A stretch of DNA of 64,000 nucleotides from contig JASVEC010000018.1 in the NCBI GenBank assembly GCA_030770535.1, positions 682,001 through 746,000 of the forward strand. The letters run 5' to 3'. The position numbers were made by a program, and so were the translations under genes. Origin of the DNA: Batkoa obscura (Eukaryota > Entomophthoromycota > Entomophthoromycetes > Entomophthorales > Batkoaceae). This document shows, in pieces, positions 1-11,259 of this stretch. The notes under the pieces are model-generated. The model searched no databases. It was not told the origin of the DNA and saw only the letters and a program-made list of their open reading frames with translations. Positions within the stretch are counted from its first letter, which is position 1, and every line of letters starts with the position of its first letter.

Positions 1-2980
1 TTTTATCTCTAGCATCCATCGATTTGTATTGCTTATTATCTATCTCATTTTCTTCTATTTCTGTTAAATCCGAATATTTATATTTCCGTATTTTATTACT
101 TTCTCCTATGTTTTTATACTCCAACTTTCCTAAACTACCCTCTTTTGGTGATTTTACTGAGCTTAGTAAATATTCACATGAGTTGGTAGCCTGTCTTTTA
201 GCGGGCGATGCCTTATACTCTTTTCCTTGGTTTTTAATACTAATTTCAGTTGTATACTCACTGTTTTTAACAGATATTAAAGGATAACTTCCTTTCTTTT
301 CATCATATATATTTGTTTGATTTAAATCAGTAATAGGAGTAGAAGTAGGTAATGAACAAGGAGTATTAACAGATGAAGGAGCATGACCATTTCCAGAATA
401 GTAATTGTAATAATCCATATTAAGGGAAGTTTGTGGTAGATAATTATAATTCATAGGATAGTTTAGATTATGAGGAATATTTTCTTCATTTTTTGGTTTA
501 TCCCACCTTGTCATCCTAGTAACTGAATGGTAATAGTAAGGTTGACCTGTTGGTGCTATAGCTTGACACCAACCAGGTGGGAGGTCATTTGTTGTAGGAG
601 CTATAGGTTGATGAGGTGCTTCATGATGGTTATGTATAAAAGTGTGTGGGACTTGACCAGTGTAGTTAATATTATAAGGTGGAATTGAAGTACTATGTGC
701 CAATGCTGGATTTATAGCAGGATGTGTACTTGTCCCTTGAGAATAGCTGTTGTATGCCCAAGGGGTGCTAACTGGGAATGCTCCATTTTGTAATGGTGGT
801 TGGAAGTAATTGATAATATTAGGATTGACAATAGAGCTAGTATTTAATGGGATTTGATCAGCTTTGGAGTTTGGATTGACTTTAGTAGTATTTACTTTAG
901 AAGAGGGTGTATCATTGAGATTTGATGAAGCCTCCTGCTCATTTTCAGTTTTAAGCTCTTCTTCATCTACGAATTGAGACCTGATTAGTATATTAGTGCT
1001 TTTAAGTGTATTAAATAAATGGTATTTAAGAGAGGAGGTAGATTGAGCATTGAGTGCTATAGTGGATGATTGAGAACCATCGACGTTATTTGCATTAGAA
1101 TCTTGATTTGATAGACCCTTATTCTTCAAGGAATCACCAGATGGAGAAGGTTCAACAAGTAAATCCTCCCATCTACGTATATTCCCTTTGATATGTTCAC
1201 CAGTTTGACTGCATACTTTTAATTCTGAAGGATCTTGAGGTGTACCAGGGCCATTTGAATCCGCATTAAGCAAAGCCGCCTTAACATGAAAGGGTGAATT
1301 CTGGGCAGATAATTGAGAATCAGTTATTGAAAATTTCTTCAGAAGCAAGCTAGGGCTATCGCTTTCACCTTGTATGGTAGCTACAGCACTTGACACATCC
1401 ACTTTTTGTAGTCGAGGGATGATGTATTTAAGTGGCAATGGATCCCATTTTAAAAGCAATCGATTTGCTTTTGATTTGATCTCTGGGGAGCATGTTTCTA
1501 TGTTGGTTTCTAAAGTTTCAAATATTTTCAAATCGACTAATTTGTTTTTGTTCATGATAGGAAGCATATCTAGTACATCTAATAATCCATCGAATATGAT
1601 GTCGTCATCCTTAAACAATTCAAGCAAAGCTTTAAGTGACGTGAGGCCATGTAGCCTTAAGAATGTCTTCAAATACTTTTTATCTTCGGTTAGTTTCATC
1701 TTTTTAATTAACATAAGCGCCCTATTTGTGTTTTTATCCTCTTGGCTTATCCTCATTAATAAACTAGCTAATTTTGAAACCTCATCATCACTACATAAAC
1801 CACGATGTTTGGATTCTATTTCATCCTCATCAGAATTCTCAAAGCCTCTAAGCTCAGTCTGTTTCTCTCCGCCTAATATACCTTTGCAGTTTGGTTCGCC
1901 ACAATAGCAGATTTGTGCTTCAGCGCCATATCGTTCAAATTGGTAATCAAAAGTTAACTCTTCACCTTTTTTTATAGCTCTTTTCGAGAAGATTCCAATC
2001 CTAACCCTGGATCCAACCATCCATTTTTGTAAAATACAGTTTGGGTTACAACTATGATTTATAAAGCGAGCTAATGAACCAGTCGTAGTAGCATCAATAA
2101 TTCGATCTGCTTTCAGACTCATGAAATAGAAATGTTTATGACCTTTTTCATGATATTTTTCCGCTCTTCTAATAAATGAGCCGTGGCTTATAACCTCGCC
2201 AACATATTCCATTACAAATTGATTTTGCCTGTAATCAGCAGTGGCTTCCAATCCAAATCCCTTTTTTTCTGTTTCAATTAATTTTAAAGGAGAATTCTCT
2301 TTACGAGTGAATCTATCAATACAGTTTAATAAATAATTGTTTGTTTATTAGTAACCTTACCTTTGATTTTTGCAATGTCTTCCTCCAGCACAAACGCCTT
2401 TCTTGCATTCAAGCATAAGCATACGATTTATGCAATTTGAATCAGCATCACAGGAGGATCTAGTTCCGTCGTCATCTTTAATTTAAAATTAGTTATCATT
2501 ATCATTAATTTTGAAATATTACTTCTAACAAGTTTACAAAGGCAGGGCATATATTCTTCTTTACTTTCATTTCTTGCTGAACCCAAATAAACGCTGGACT
2601 CTATATAGTTAAACTTTTTTAATGCTTTTTTCAAAAGTTGTTTTTGTTCTGGGTCTGCATTGTTGAATGTAGATGGTAAGTCGTCTTCATGATCACTATT
2701 GGATTCATTCGCGAAATCATTCTTTGAATTTGAAGTTAGCTTATTAAGCTCTGTAGTTTGGTTCGGGTCTATTATTAAATTAATAAATGTTTATCTTAAA
2801 ATAAATCTAATTACCTTCTGGAGATAGGTTTGAGCTAGTAATTCCAGATAATGTCTCACAGCTTTATAATTAGTAAAACTCGTAAATTATAATAATAATA
2901 GATAGTTACCTTTCTTTCGAGTTGCCAATAGTGTGGCTGTCTTGTATCTCCACAACCATTTTAGTTGAATTTAATAACAT
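1..2980 (-). CDS. SET2: Set2 histone H3 lysine-36 methyltransferase, 3' end off the left edge
   Basis: Methylates H3K36 on transcribed chromatin. On the minus strand the gene starts at 2980 (a second Met lies at 2959). Several short introns split the N-terminus: 2862-2909, 2769-2814, one near 2470-2525 and one near 2315-2360. Order of domains: acidic Ser/Asn-rich N-terminus; AWS cysteine cluster (CDADSNCINRMLMLECKKG); SET domain with YVGEV, ARFINHSCNPNC and GEELTFDYQF; post-SET cysteines (CYCGEPNCKG) near 1890-1920; a helical TFIIS-N-like region near 1480-1790; a long low-complexity stretch; and a WW domain at about 500-575 (LPPGWCQAIAPTGQPYYYH, then RWDKP). This order is that of fungal/animal Set2. 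The frame stays open to base 1, so the Pol II-binding SRI domain expected after the WW domain would lie outside the window. Splice sites were read by eye and each keeps the frame. Confidence 0.95.
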
Positions 2981-3924
2981 TGATGGAGCTGCGATAAAAG
3001 GTAAAAGTAATAGGTCTGTAAACTATATAAATATGTAGGTTCTACGTTCAATGATAATAAAAGTGAAGTTTAATCTTAAGTTAGTAGTTTGTCGAGTTCT
3101 ATCTATCAATCTTTTCAACCTTTGTTCAATTAAAATTATTCAAGCTTAATTTTCTTAATATTCTTTTATCTTAAAAGCAGCAAATTAAAATCAAGTATCT
3201 AGAATCATTCCTACCTGATTTGCAATTGATCTAAGTTGTAAAACTTAAATTAAGTCAGTATTGGGCATTAATTATTTTTTTATGGATGCAAAGCCTAATT
3301 TCATTGGTTAAATAGTGATTTGGATCAGTTTTTTTAATATTTGGGCAAGTTTGGAAATATTTACCCAGAGCGACCGATTTTATTAAAATAGACTGAGTTT
3401 AAAATAAAAGAATAACAAAATAAAAAACAACTAAATAATGATGCTAGTTCAAATATAATTGTTACAAGTCATTTTGATTGTTTAGTATTATATAAATAAA
3501 TTATTGGGAATAGCCTTATTCGGCTCCATATTTATTAAATCTATACTATCTAGCCAGTTTGTTTTAATATATACCAGAAAGCTTCAATAACTAAGCTTTT
3601 ATTTATGTGTAATATAGTCTATTACGTTATATCATACTATACTATATTATAAAAAGTAAGCTTATCAAGAGCTCATCCCAAAAAGTAGGAAAGCAAGATA
3701 AATTTTAGCAAATAATAATAGTAAAATATTTATTTAGCAACTAATTTTTTAACCTATTTTTAACCATCTCTAAAATTTAAAACGCAACCACTTTGTGCTT
3801 ATGAAAATGAGTACCAATAACATTTGCTTTATTACTGATGATAAAATTTATTGGTTAAAACAAAAAAGGTGTAACAATAAGAAAAAAAAGACAGATTTTG
3901 GTCAAAATTATTGTATTCAATTAA
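2981..3924. other. Intergenic, no gene seen
   Basis: A+T-rich stretch between divergently oriented SET2 and SKP1. It must contain both promoters. I see no open frame with homology, no RNA gene and no repeat copy. Confidence 0.5.
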
Positions 3925-4506
3925 ATGATTATAAAACTTAAGTCATCTGAAGGTACCGAGTTTAGCGTTGATAGAGAAATAATAACCCGTAGTATACTTA
4001 TTCGTAATATACTTGAAGATGTAGAAGCATGTGATACTTATGGTAATTTGACTTATTTTCTTAATGAGCGTTTAGTTATTTTATAATAGAGATTCCATTA
4101 CCAAATGTGTCAGCCCCTATTTTAACTAAAATTATTGAGTATTGTACCCATCATAAAGACGAGCCAATAAGTCAGTATGAGGAAGGAGGTAATAATAACT
4201 TAGATGAGATTGATGCTTGGGACCAAGAATTTTGTAAGGTTGACCAGGGAACATTATATGATTTAATACTAGTAAGTTATATAATTATAAATATAATAGA
4301 AAAACCTCACTTAAATATACAATCAATAGGCGGCTAACTATTTAGATGTTCGTTCACTATTAGATTTGACATGTAAAATAATAGCAAATATGATAAAAAA
4401 TAAAACACCAGAACAAATTAGACAGACGTTTAATATTGAAAATGATTTTACGCCTGAAGAAGAAGAAAAGAATCGTAGAGAAAATGCTTGGGTTGATGAT
4501 CGTTAA
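3925..4506 (+). CDS. SKP1: Skp1, SCF ubiquitin ligase adaptor
   Basis: Links F-box proteins to cullin in SCF ubiquitin ligases, and has kinetochore and other roles in fungi. Three exons, 3925-4042, 4090-4271 (up to the GTAAGT at 4272) and 4330-4506, join in frame through introns of 47 and 58 bp. Exon 1 gives [16 protein letters not shown], the Skp1 start. Exon 2 gives [15 protein letters not shown] and [18 protein letters not shown]. Exon 3 gives [16 protein letters not shown] and the C-terminal F-box contact region [20 protein letters not shown], ending in AWVDDR. All Skp1 hallmarks are present and the length of about 158 residues is normal. The internal stop seen without splicing lies within the first intron. 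Confidence 0.95.
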
Positions 4507-5205
4507 ATTTAAAGTTTTATTTTTTAAGTTTAAAATAATAAACTTTTGATTTTTGATCGTTTTCACTTAGTAGTATTTTTTCTTTATTATTTCTGTATAT
4601 CAAATGTGCTCTTAGGGTTTTATCAAGTTTATAGTTTTAATATTTTAATAGACTTTGTTGAAATCACTATATTCATTTTGTAATAAACTTAATACCCAAT
4701 GTTTTAACATTAAGTGAAGTTATTTTTATTTGGTATCAAAGTTTATAGATGTATATATTTTAATCTAATATTTATAAAATAACAATTATTGAATTAAACG
4801 TTCCATAGTTGCCTTTAGTTATTTATAGCTGAGTTTTTTTTCACTTTTGAATAATATATCATTAATGTATTTTTCAAAAAGAATTTGATGGTATAAAGCT
4901 TACTTTTTGATTAAACATCGTTATTTATTTTGTATTTAAACATAAGGTTAATACCACTCTTAAATTTCTCCTTATAATATTAAATATTTGTATACTTACG
5001 TTTAACATATAAATTATGATGTAAAAGTAATAGAATTCAAAATAACACTTATCAACTATAGATAATACACTATAATAAAACTGAGACGCTGTATTAATTG
5101 CCAAATAAAAGCATATAATTTTATTTATTAATTTAAGCGTACTTAATTTAAGCTATTTTTAATTCTTAACTGATGATAAAGTATGATATGGTTCAAATGC
5201 TTACT
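4507..5205. other. Intergenic between convergent SKP1 and DHCR7
   Basis: Very A+T-rich tail-to-tail spacer holding the two 3' ends. No gene, RNA or repeat copy recognised. Confidence 0.5.
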
Positions 5206-6741
5206 TTAAAATATATATGGGACGATCTTATATGGTACTAACTCACAATATTTATCCCAGTATGGTCCATATTTTCCTTTACAACGGTTTTGATCACGCA
5301 TTGTACGATGAACTAAGAGGGCTATCATATAAAAGAAGTAAAAGTAAGGCAACAAAGAGTCGAGACCGCAAGTCAAACAGAATGCAAGGCACATCATTAA
5401 ATCTCCAAAATAGTTGAAGTGACGTGCAAGTCCCCAGTAGCCTGAAGCTAACAAATACGATACTCTAGTTTCTCCATCGCTAGTCTTATATTTGGCAGTA
5501 ATAACATTGGCTTCATATCCCCAAATTTTCCCTTTACCTCCTGCTTTTCTAATAATATCTTTTTGATTGTTACATTCACGGAAAATAAAGTAACCTCCAA
5601 GTCCTAAGCCCATAATAGCCCAGAAGAAAGGAATAGAAAGATCAATTGGGTTACGGTAAAGGTAGAAGGATTGGAGAGTATACATGAAAGGTAACCATAC
5701 AGAGTCACCCCAAGCAAGGTAATAACCAAAATGATCATGAGCAATATCAATGGTACGTAAATACCAATCTTCATTGTAAAAGAAATCAACTACGTAGATA
5801 CCATGTAAAATAATAAGTGCAACTAAAGAGTTAGTAACATAACCTAAATTCTTGTATTGGGCATAAGCAAAAGAAATATTAATTAAAGTCCATGCAGTGA
5901 TTCCTGGGCGTCCATTATGGAATAATTTAAAATCTATACCAAAAAGTCTTGGATTTAACTCAATACCCATGACTAAATCATAAAGTTTTGAGCCTGAAAA
6001 TTTGCGATCTTCTGGATGGGTTGGGAAATATTGGGCTTTATAATAAGAGAAGAAAGTTAAGAAATAACCGTATACATTTGTTGCTACTAAAAGGGCTCCC
6101 CAATTTTCAGCAATGATAGCACCATCAAAGACAGGGAATACTAAAGTGAAAATAAAGAATAAGGTATGAGTCAAAATCCATATACGGAATCCGTTAACTC
6201 TATAAGGAAGAACATGACCAGCTGGGGTTTCTTGACCATAACCTATGTTACTTGGGAAATAAAGATAAGCTAAACCATGGAAAGCTAGCCAACCGAAATA
6301 AAGATAAAAGCCTTTTCGAGTAGGGACTGGAAGTAATCCTGTAAGCCATTCAACCGTTAATTTATCTAATGAGTATCTATAGTAAATTTCAATCAATGGA
6401 TAAAAGAGGGATCCTTCAAAATGTTCAAGGCAGATCCAAAAGTAAATGACGATAAATGGTGAAAAGAAGAAGACTAACCCGACGAATAAAATGTTCAAAA
6501 AGCTAACATCTAAAGAAATTGTCAATTCATCACAAATTTATAGCCAAATAATCTTACTTTTTTCTCTACCCCAGGTATCATTTTCAGGAATGAAAGTTCC
6601 AGCATCTGATCCACTATCATCAGAGGCAGAGCGCTTACTTACTGTTCTCTGAGTAGCTTTAGATTTAACTGAGCCAGTCTCTGTATAGTTAGTACCAACC
6701 GTATTATGATTTGGTAGTAATGATTTAGTTTCAGTGTCCAT
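5206..6741 (-). CDS. DHCR7: 7-dehydrocholesterol reductase-type sterol delta(7)-reductase
   Basis: Reduces the C7-C8 double bond of delta-5,7 sterols with NADPH in the ER membrane. Exon 1 (6558-6741) encodes a soluble Ser/Thr-rich N-terminus; a 48-bp intron (6510-6557) joins it in frame to a long exon (5206-6509). The multi-spanning protein matches animal DHCR7 along its length: ETPAGHVLPYRVNGFRIW, MGIELNPRLFGIDFKLFHNG, RPGITAWTLINISFAYAQ, YVVDFFYNEDWYLRTIDIAH, DHFGYYLAWGDSVWLPFMYT and the C-terminal LVHRTMRDQNRCKGKYGPYW. The DHCR7-specific 'FFYNEDWYLRTIDIAHDHFG' region separates it from Erg24 (C14) and Erg4 (C24(28)) reductases of the same superfamily. Ordinary yeasts lack this enzyme. The DHCR24 gene lies 53 kb away in the same window. 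Confidence 0.93.
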
Positions 6742-8667
6742 TTTAAAAACAACCTTTTTAATGTTAAACTCAAAGCATTTATACTATTTCTATCACCCTG
6801 TTCGAATTTTATTGGATTTGATTGGCCACTGACTCTCCCATTTGATCTTGTTTGATTTAGATGTTAAATTTTAGCAAATCAAAATTTGCTTATTTGGAAT
6901 TTTAAGGCTTCACTCATAAAAACTTAATCCAATTAATTAAAAGCAATCACCCACTCTCAACTTTAATTTTAATTAGATTATTTTAAAAAAAAAGTACTAT
7001 TAGGTGATGATATACAAAAATTATGTAGCTTATATTTACAAAATTTGAAGTTAATTGGGTTAAAAATGCTATTGTTAGCCTTTCGTTCTCACTTTTATTT
7101 TGTATTTATTGTCAACTCCGATTTTTACAAAACAATATCCTATTCAAGTCGCGTTTTGACCAATAAGATCAAAGTGATGAAATAAAAGTGAGCCAAACCT
7201 TTTAGTAAAAAGATACAAAGTAATGCTATTAAAGATAGAGAATAATAGAATACAGAACTAATAGGTCGGAAAAAGAATTAAAAGCTCGTCCAATTATACA
7301 TTTGAACAAACCACTTACTTTTATCGTAAGATAATTTTATCTACAATCCATTTTATTGGCCAGAAAAAGTTAGTAAGGTTAACATAGGATTTAAAAGTTC
7401 TTGAAGAATTTTTATAAGCCACATTACATTGAACATCGTTACAATAGGAATGTTCGGATCAACCTTGCTTCCTAATCGCATATATTGAAAGTTATGTTAT
7501 CCCCGATGTCATAAATAGTTATTTTAAAAAGTATTTAATATATTCTTATTATTTTTTACCATTACTAGAAGAATAATAATTAACAATATTTAAATTTAAA
7601 ATAGCAAATGAGGACGTTTTTTTTATTTCATCACTTTTTCCATTTTTTAAGCACAATTTAAATAAAAAGCTACCAGTAAAATTTTTAGACAAATACATCT
7701 CCCCAAATTAAAGTTTTTTATATAATTTAGACTAAAATTTATTTCATTGTTTATTGAATTTAGAACAAATTTGAGCAATATAAGAAAAGTGATTTGGGAG
7801 TAGCTTTTCAAGACAATTTTACTTCTAATTTTCATATAAAGAGTTGATAGTATATGATTAAGTTTAAAAGCTGTTGGAGTTAAAAATAAAAATTTCTAAT
7901 TCACTCTTTTTTGTCCATTTTTTGTAGTAGGAAATTAAAAACTATTAAACAAAACCAAACGAAAAAACATTTCAACACGAGTTATTCTAAAATCAAGCAA
8001 AAGAGCAACTTATTTTTGTAGCACTTTGCGCTTAATTTGCGATTTTGTTAAAAATCAAATTGAACAAAATTTAAATGAGCTTTTAAACTAACCCCATATA
8101 CAACTTAATCAACTTACATAAACAAGTACCTTTTATTGATGTTGGTGAATATTGTTAATAACATAATGATAAAGTGGAAATTTATATGGATTGAAAGTTA
8201 CAATCGTTTTCTTAAGTTTATTGATTTGATCTTTTAATTTGATGCCACACTAACTAAAATAACAAATGTTATATTGCAGAATAAAGCTTGGACTTAAAGT
8301 TATAAAATTATTTGTATAATATATTGTAAACATTTGAATTATATTAGAACAATCTCAAAGCCTTATAAACTTAATCTTTGACTAAAGCTGAAATTCGCGT
8401 TACAGATTAATAAATAATAAATGATGATAAATAATAATCGAGTGTCATCCAACAATAATCTATCCCATTAAATAAATTTGTTAAAAGTTAATTCTAATTT
8501 AATTCTAATTTAATTCTAAGATAATTCTCCGCTGAGTTCTAAAACAATTAGATTTATTTGAAATAAAATAGCAATTGAATAAACAACTTTAATTAAAATA
8601 TAAAATGGATGGAGTTTACTGAATATAAAAGTTCCTAGATTATTTCTTTTCTAAAGTCATTCATTAA
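6742..8667. other. Long intergenic region with one old MITE-like copy
   Basis: About 1.9 kb upstream of DHCR7 and downstream of the V-ATPase subunit gene. It holds a degenerate copy of the ~105-bp repeat (7606-7709). At 8484-8521 there is a short run of near-identical TTAATTCTAA units. No coding homology seen on either strand. Confidence 0.5.
7606..7709 (-). repeat. MITE-like repeat, degenerate copy 1
   Basis: Reverse-orientation copy. It shows the shared pieces TTATTTCATCACTTTTTCCA, TTTTTTAAGCAC and TACATCTCCCC, but its ends have diverged from the family terminus. Probably an old insertion. Confidence 0.6.
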
Positions 8668-8976
8668 CTAAAGCTCCTCTCTCAAGTCGCCTCTTCTTGG
8701 TGCAATAAGTGGGTGAAGTTGGGCCAAATAAGTTATAGACCACCTGAATTAATAAGTAATAATTCAATAATATTTAAACAAAACTTACATCAAATACATA
8801 CTAACCAAGGTCATTATAGACATGGTACGGAACAATCTGATAAATTTAAGTTTAATAATAAATAGCTTTGTTATTAAAACTTACGTTTGATCTACGCCTT
8901 TTACTGGAAAGAAATACAGAGCAAATCCAAGTCCAATAGCCAAAATAGTTACGATCCAAAGGGGCCAGCTTGACAT
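8668..8976 (-). CDS. VMA9: V-type ATPase subunit e (Vma9)
   Basis: Small two-helix subunit of the Vo sector of the vacuolar proton pump. Three exons, 8885-8976, 8789-8836 and 8668-8743, joined by two 45-48 bp introns, give a 71-residue protein ending in TAG. It begins MSSWPLWIVTILAIGLGFAL and has a second hydrophobic stretch. The C-terminus, LAQLHPLIAPRRGDLREEL, corresponds to the yeast Vma9 end (CQLHPLVAPRRSDLRPE), which is the diagnostic region of this family. Because every exon is under 100 bp the gene is invisible as a long open frame. I worked it out from splice sites whose phases all agree. Confidence 0.92.
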
Positions 8977-9438
8977 TTTTGTTATTTAGAATCAGATAAT
9001 TTAATTTAATTTAAAAATAAATGTTCAAAAGGTTCAATTTAATCAAAATTAACGTTAGAGTATTTTTTGTGCATAGTTTTCCTGATTAAGTATCTTTTTT
9101 TAAAAATTGCAGCTTTTTTTACAACTGAGGAATATAGGTCATCGTTATAGTACCATATAAGTTACTACTCTAAATAACCTCAAGTAATACACTTGTATTT
9201 TCTAAAAGATGGATGTACTAAGATGAAAAATCCAAGTCTATCCTTGTTTACAGTATTATTTTTATTAAACTTAATAATGAGCTTATAATTTAAAAAAACA
9301 AAATTTGACTTTCCAATTTTAGAAAATTTTAAGGAACAGATCCCAAATTTTAGGTGATGTCAGAGTAAGAATGACTAATTCAAAAAAACTCTATAAAACA
9401 AAAGCAAGCTAAGTGGGGCGCATTCATTTTATACAATA
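8977..9438. other. Shared divergent promoter region of VMA9 and HIS6
   Basis: 462-bp A+T-rich spacer between two divergent starts. No specific regulatory motif could be supported by eye. Confidence 0.45.
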
Positions 9439-10664
9439 ATGTCAACTTCTAACTACAGTAAATTTCGGCCATGCATAGATTTACATGAAGGCAAAGTGAA
9501 GCAGATTATTGGTGGTACTTTAAAAGAAGATTCCCAAGAGTTAAGAACGAATTTTGTTGCCGAGTATTTCATCACTATGAACTATAATATACAATGTTAA
9601 TTCAGTTAATAGTAAACCATCAAGCTATTTCGCCAGCATATACAAGCAAGAAAATTTACTTGGTACACATCTGATAAAGCTTGGTAATGGTAATGACGAA
9701 GCTGCATTGGAAGCGTTGAATGAGTGGTCGAGTAAGTATATAAAATTAATGCTTTAAAAATATTTTGGTTAAAGATGATTTTAGATCATATACAGATAGG
9801 GGGAGGAATAACAATAGATAATGCAAGCTATTGGTTAGAAAAAGGAGCGTCAAAGGTAGAGAAATTTCAATGTTTTATGATTGGAATTTGACATTTGTAT
9901 TATATAGGTAATAGTAACTAGTTGGTTATTTCAAAATGGAGAGTTATCATATAAGCGATTAAAATCACTTTGTGACAAAATCGGAAAGGATAAGTTGGTA
10001 GTAGATTTGAGGTAATTAGTAAATATAGCTTTAAACTATAGTTTTATATAGCTTTTAGCTGCCGAAAAGTGAGAGATTCCTGGTTTGTATGTATAAACAA
10101 ATGGCAGACAATTACAAACTTGGAAATTAATCAGGGTTAGTTTATTTGGTTTTTTATATAATTATATTTAAGTTTTTTTAGTCAATTTACAGAAGTTGGA
10201 AGACTATTGCAGGTAATGCCATAAAAGACAAAATGTAAATAGTAATAATGCAACATTAGTGAATTCCTTATTCATGCAGCTGATGTAGAAGGTTTATGCC
10301 AAGGAGTAGATATTGAATTAATAGAAAGTAAAATAATTTGACTAAATGGAAGAAATTAATGCCTTTTAGTGTTAGCAAAATGGGTTACAATACCTACAAC
10401 ATATGCTGGAGGAGCATCAAGTAAATTGAAGTTAGTTTTTTAAATATATTTTTATTGAGATTTGATTTAAGGTGTCAAGGATTTAGAATTAGTAAACAAA
10501 GTATCAAATGGTAAAATTGATTTGACTTTTGGGAGGTAAATCATTTTTATAAATAAGTGTTGAATTTCATTAATCTATACTATAGTGCTCTGGATATTTT
10601 TGGTGGAAATAAAGTTTTGTTTAAGGATTGTGTCGCTTGGAATCAATCTGGACGTCTACCTTAA
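9439..10664 (+). CDS. HIS6: Phosphoribosylformimino-AICAR-phosphate isomerase (histidine biosynthesis, step 4)
   Basis: Converts ProFAR to PRFAR in histidine biosynthesis. I reconstruct ten exons, one as short as about 31 nt, with introns of about 40-65 bp; the frame holds through all of them. The product starts [20 protein letters not shown] and continues [114 protein letters not shown] and a C-terminal DCVAWNQ. These are the His6/HisA (beta/alpha)8-barrel signatures. The two catalytic aspartates, in CIDLHEG and VVDLSCRK, are both present. Stop is TAA at 10662-10664. It looks intact and ordinary apart from the high intron density. Confidence 0.93.
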
Positions 10665-11259
10665 TGCAAATAGTCAATAAAAATTTTATAAGATGATTAT
10701 TTAAATATATTTAGTTAAATTATGTAAGACAAACTAGAAAGTAAATATATTTTTTAGCAGAAGATGTCTTATATCTTAATTTTTTTAACAATTTAGTTGC
10801 TTTTGTTACTTTATAATTCATAAAACTGAGTACTTATAACTTTTTAGTTGACTAAACTTAATATTTGATTAGTTCCTAAAAATCACCTCGAATTATTCAA
10901 ACCTTTTAAGATATTTTTAAAATTTATAGTTAAAAACATAGTCAAGCTATTTATATAGAAACAAATTTGTAGCTTTACAAGCTTGTTTAAAACTAAAATA
11001 CAATTTATATAAAATTTGTTAAAAAATTTAAAATAAAAGATATAATTTTTAATATGCTCTATAGATTTAAATTTATTATGTACTTAATAAAACCGAACAT
11101 TAGCATTGAAGTTTACTAGCTCACTTCGAAACGCGCCAAGTACACTAGAGCGCGTTTACTTTTAACTTAAATGATTAGTTGCACAAAAAAACAAAATTGA
11201 TCAATGATTTAAATTTTTTCAAAATTGACATTAAAATTTCCTAATACTCAATAGTTAAC
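10665..11259. other. Intergenic, no gene seen
   Basis: A+T-rich spacer between HIS6 and the decayed UHRF1-like gene. A GC-richer patch near 11130-11160 (containing GAAACGCGCC and GAGCGCGTTT) does not fold into a tRNA by eye. Confidence 0.45.

Noticed and set aside
24-1907. Plus-strand open frames over the left end (for example 24-287 and 1374-1907)
   Set aside because: They are complementary to the SET2 coding exons, which carry clear WW, SET and post-SET motifs on the minus strand.
5206-6741. Assignment as Erg4 (C24(28) reductase) or Erg24 (C14 reductase)
   Set aside because: The same superfamily, but the long central block and the C-terminus follow DHCR7 closely in order and wording.
9439-10664. 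Reading HIS6 as a broken gene because no long frame exists
   Set aside because: All interruptions are removed by short GT..AG introns whose phases agree, giving a full-length enzyme with both catalytic aspartates.
11130-11165. GC-richer patch considered as an RNA gene
   Set aside because: It contains a short GCGC inverted pair but no tRNA arms or other recognisable RNA structure.
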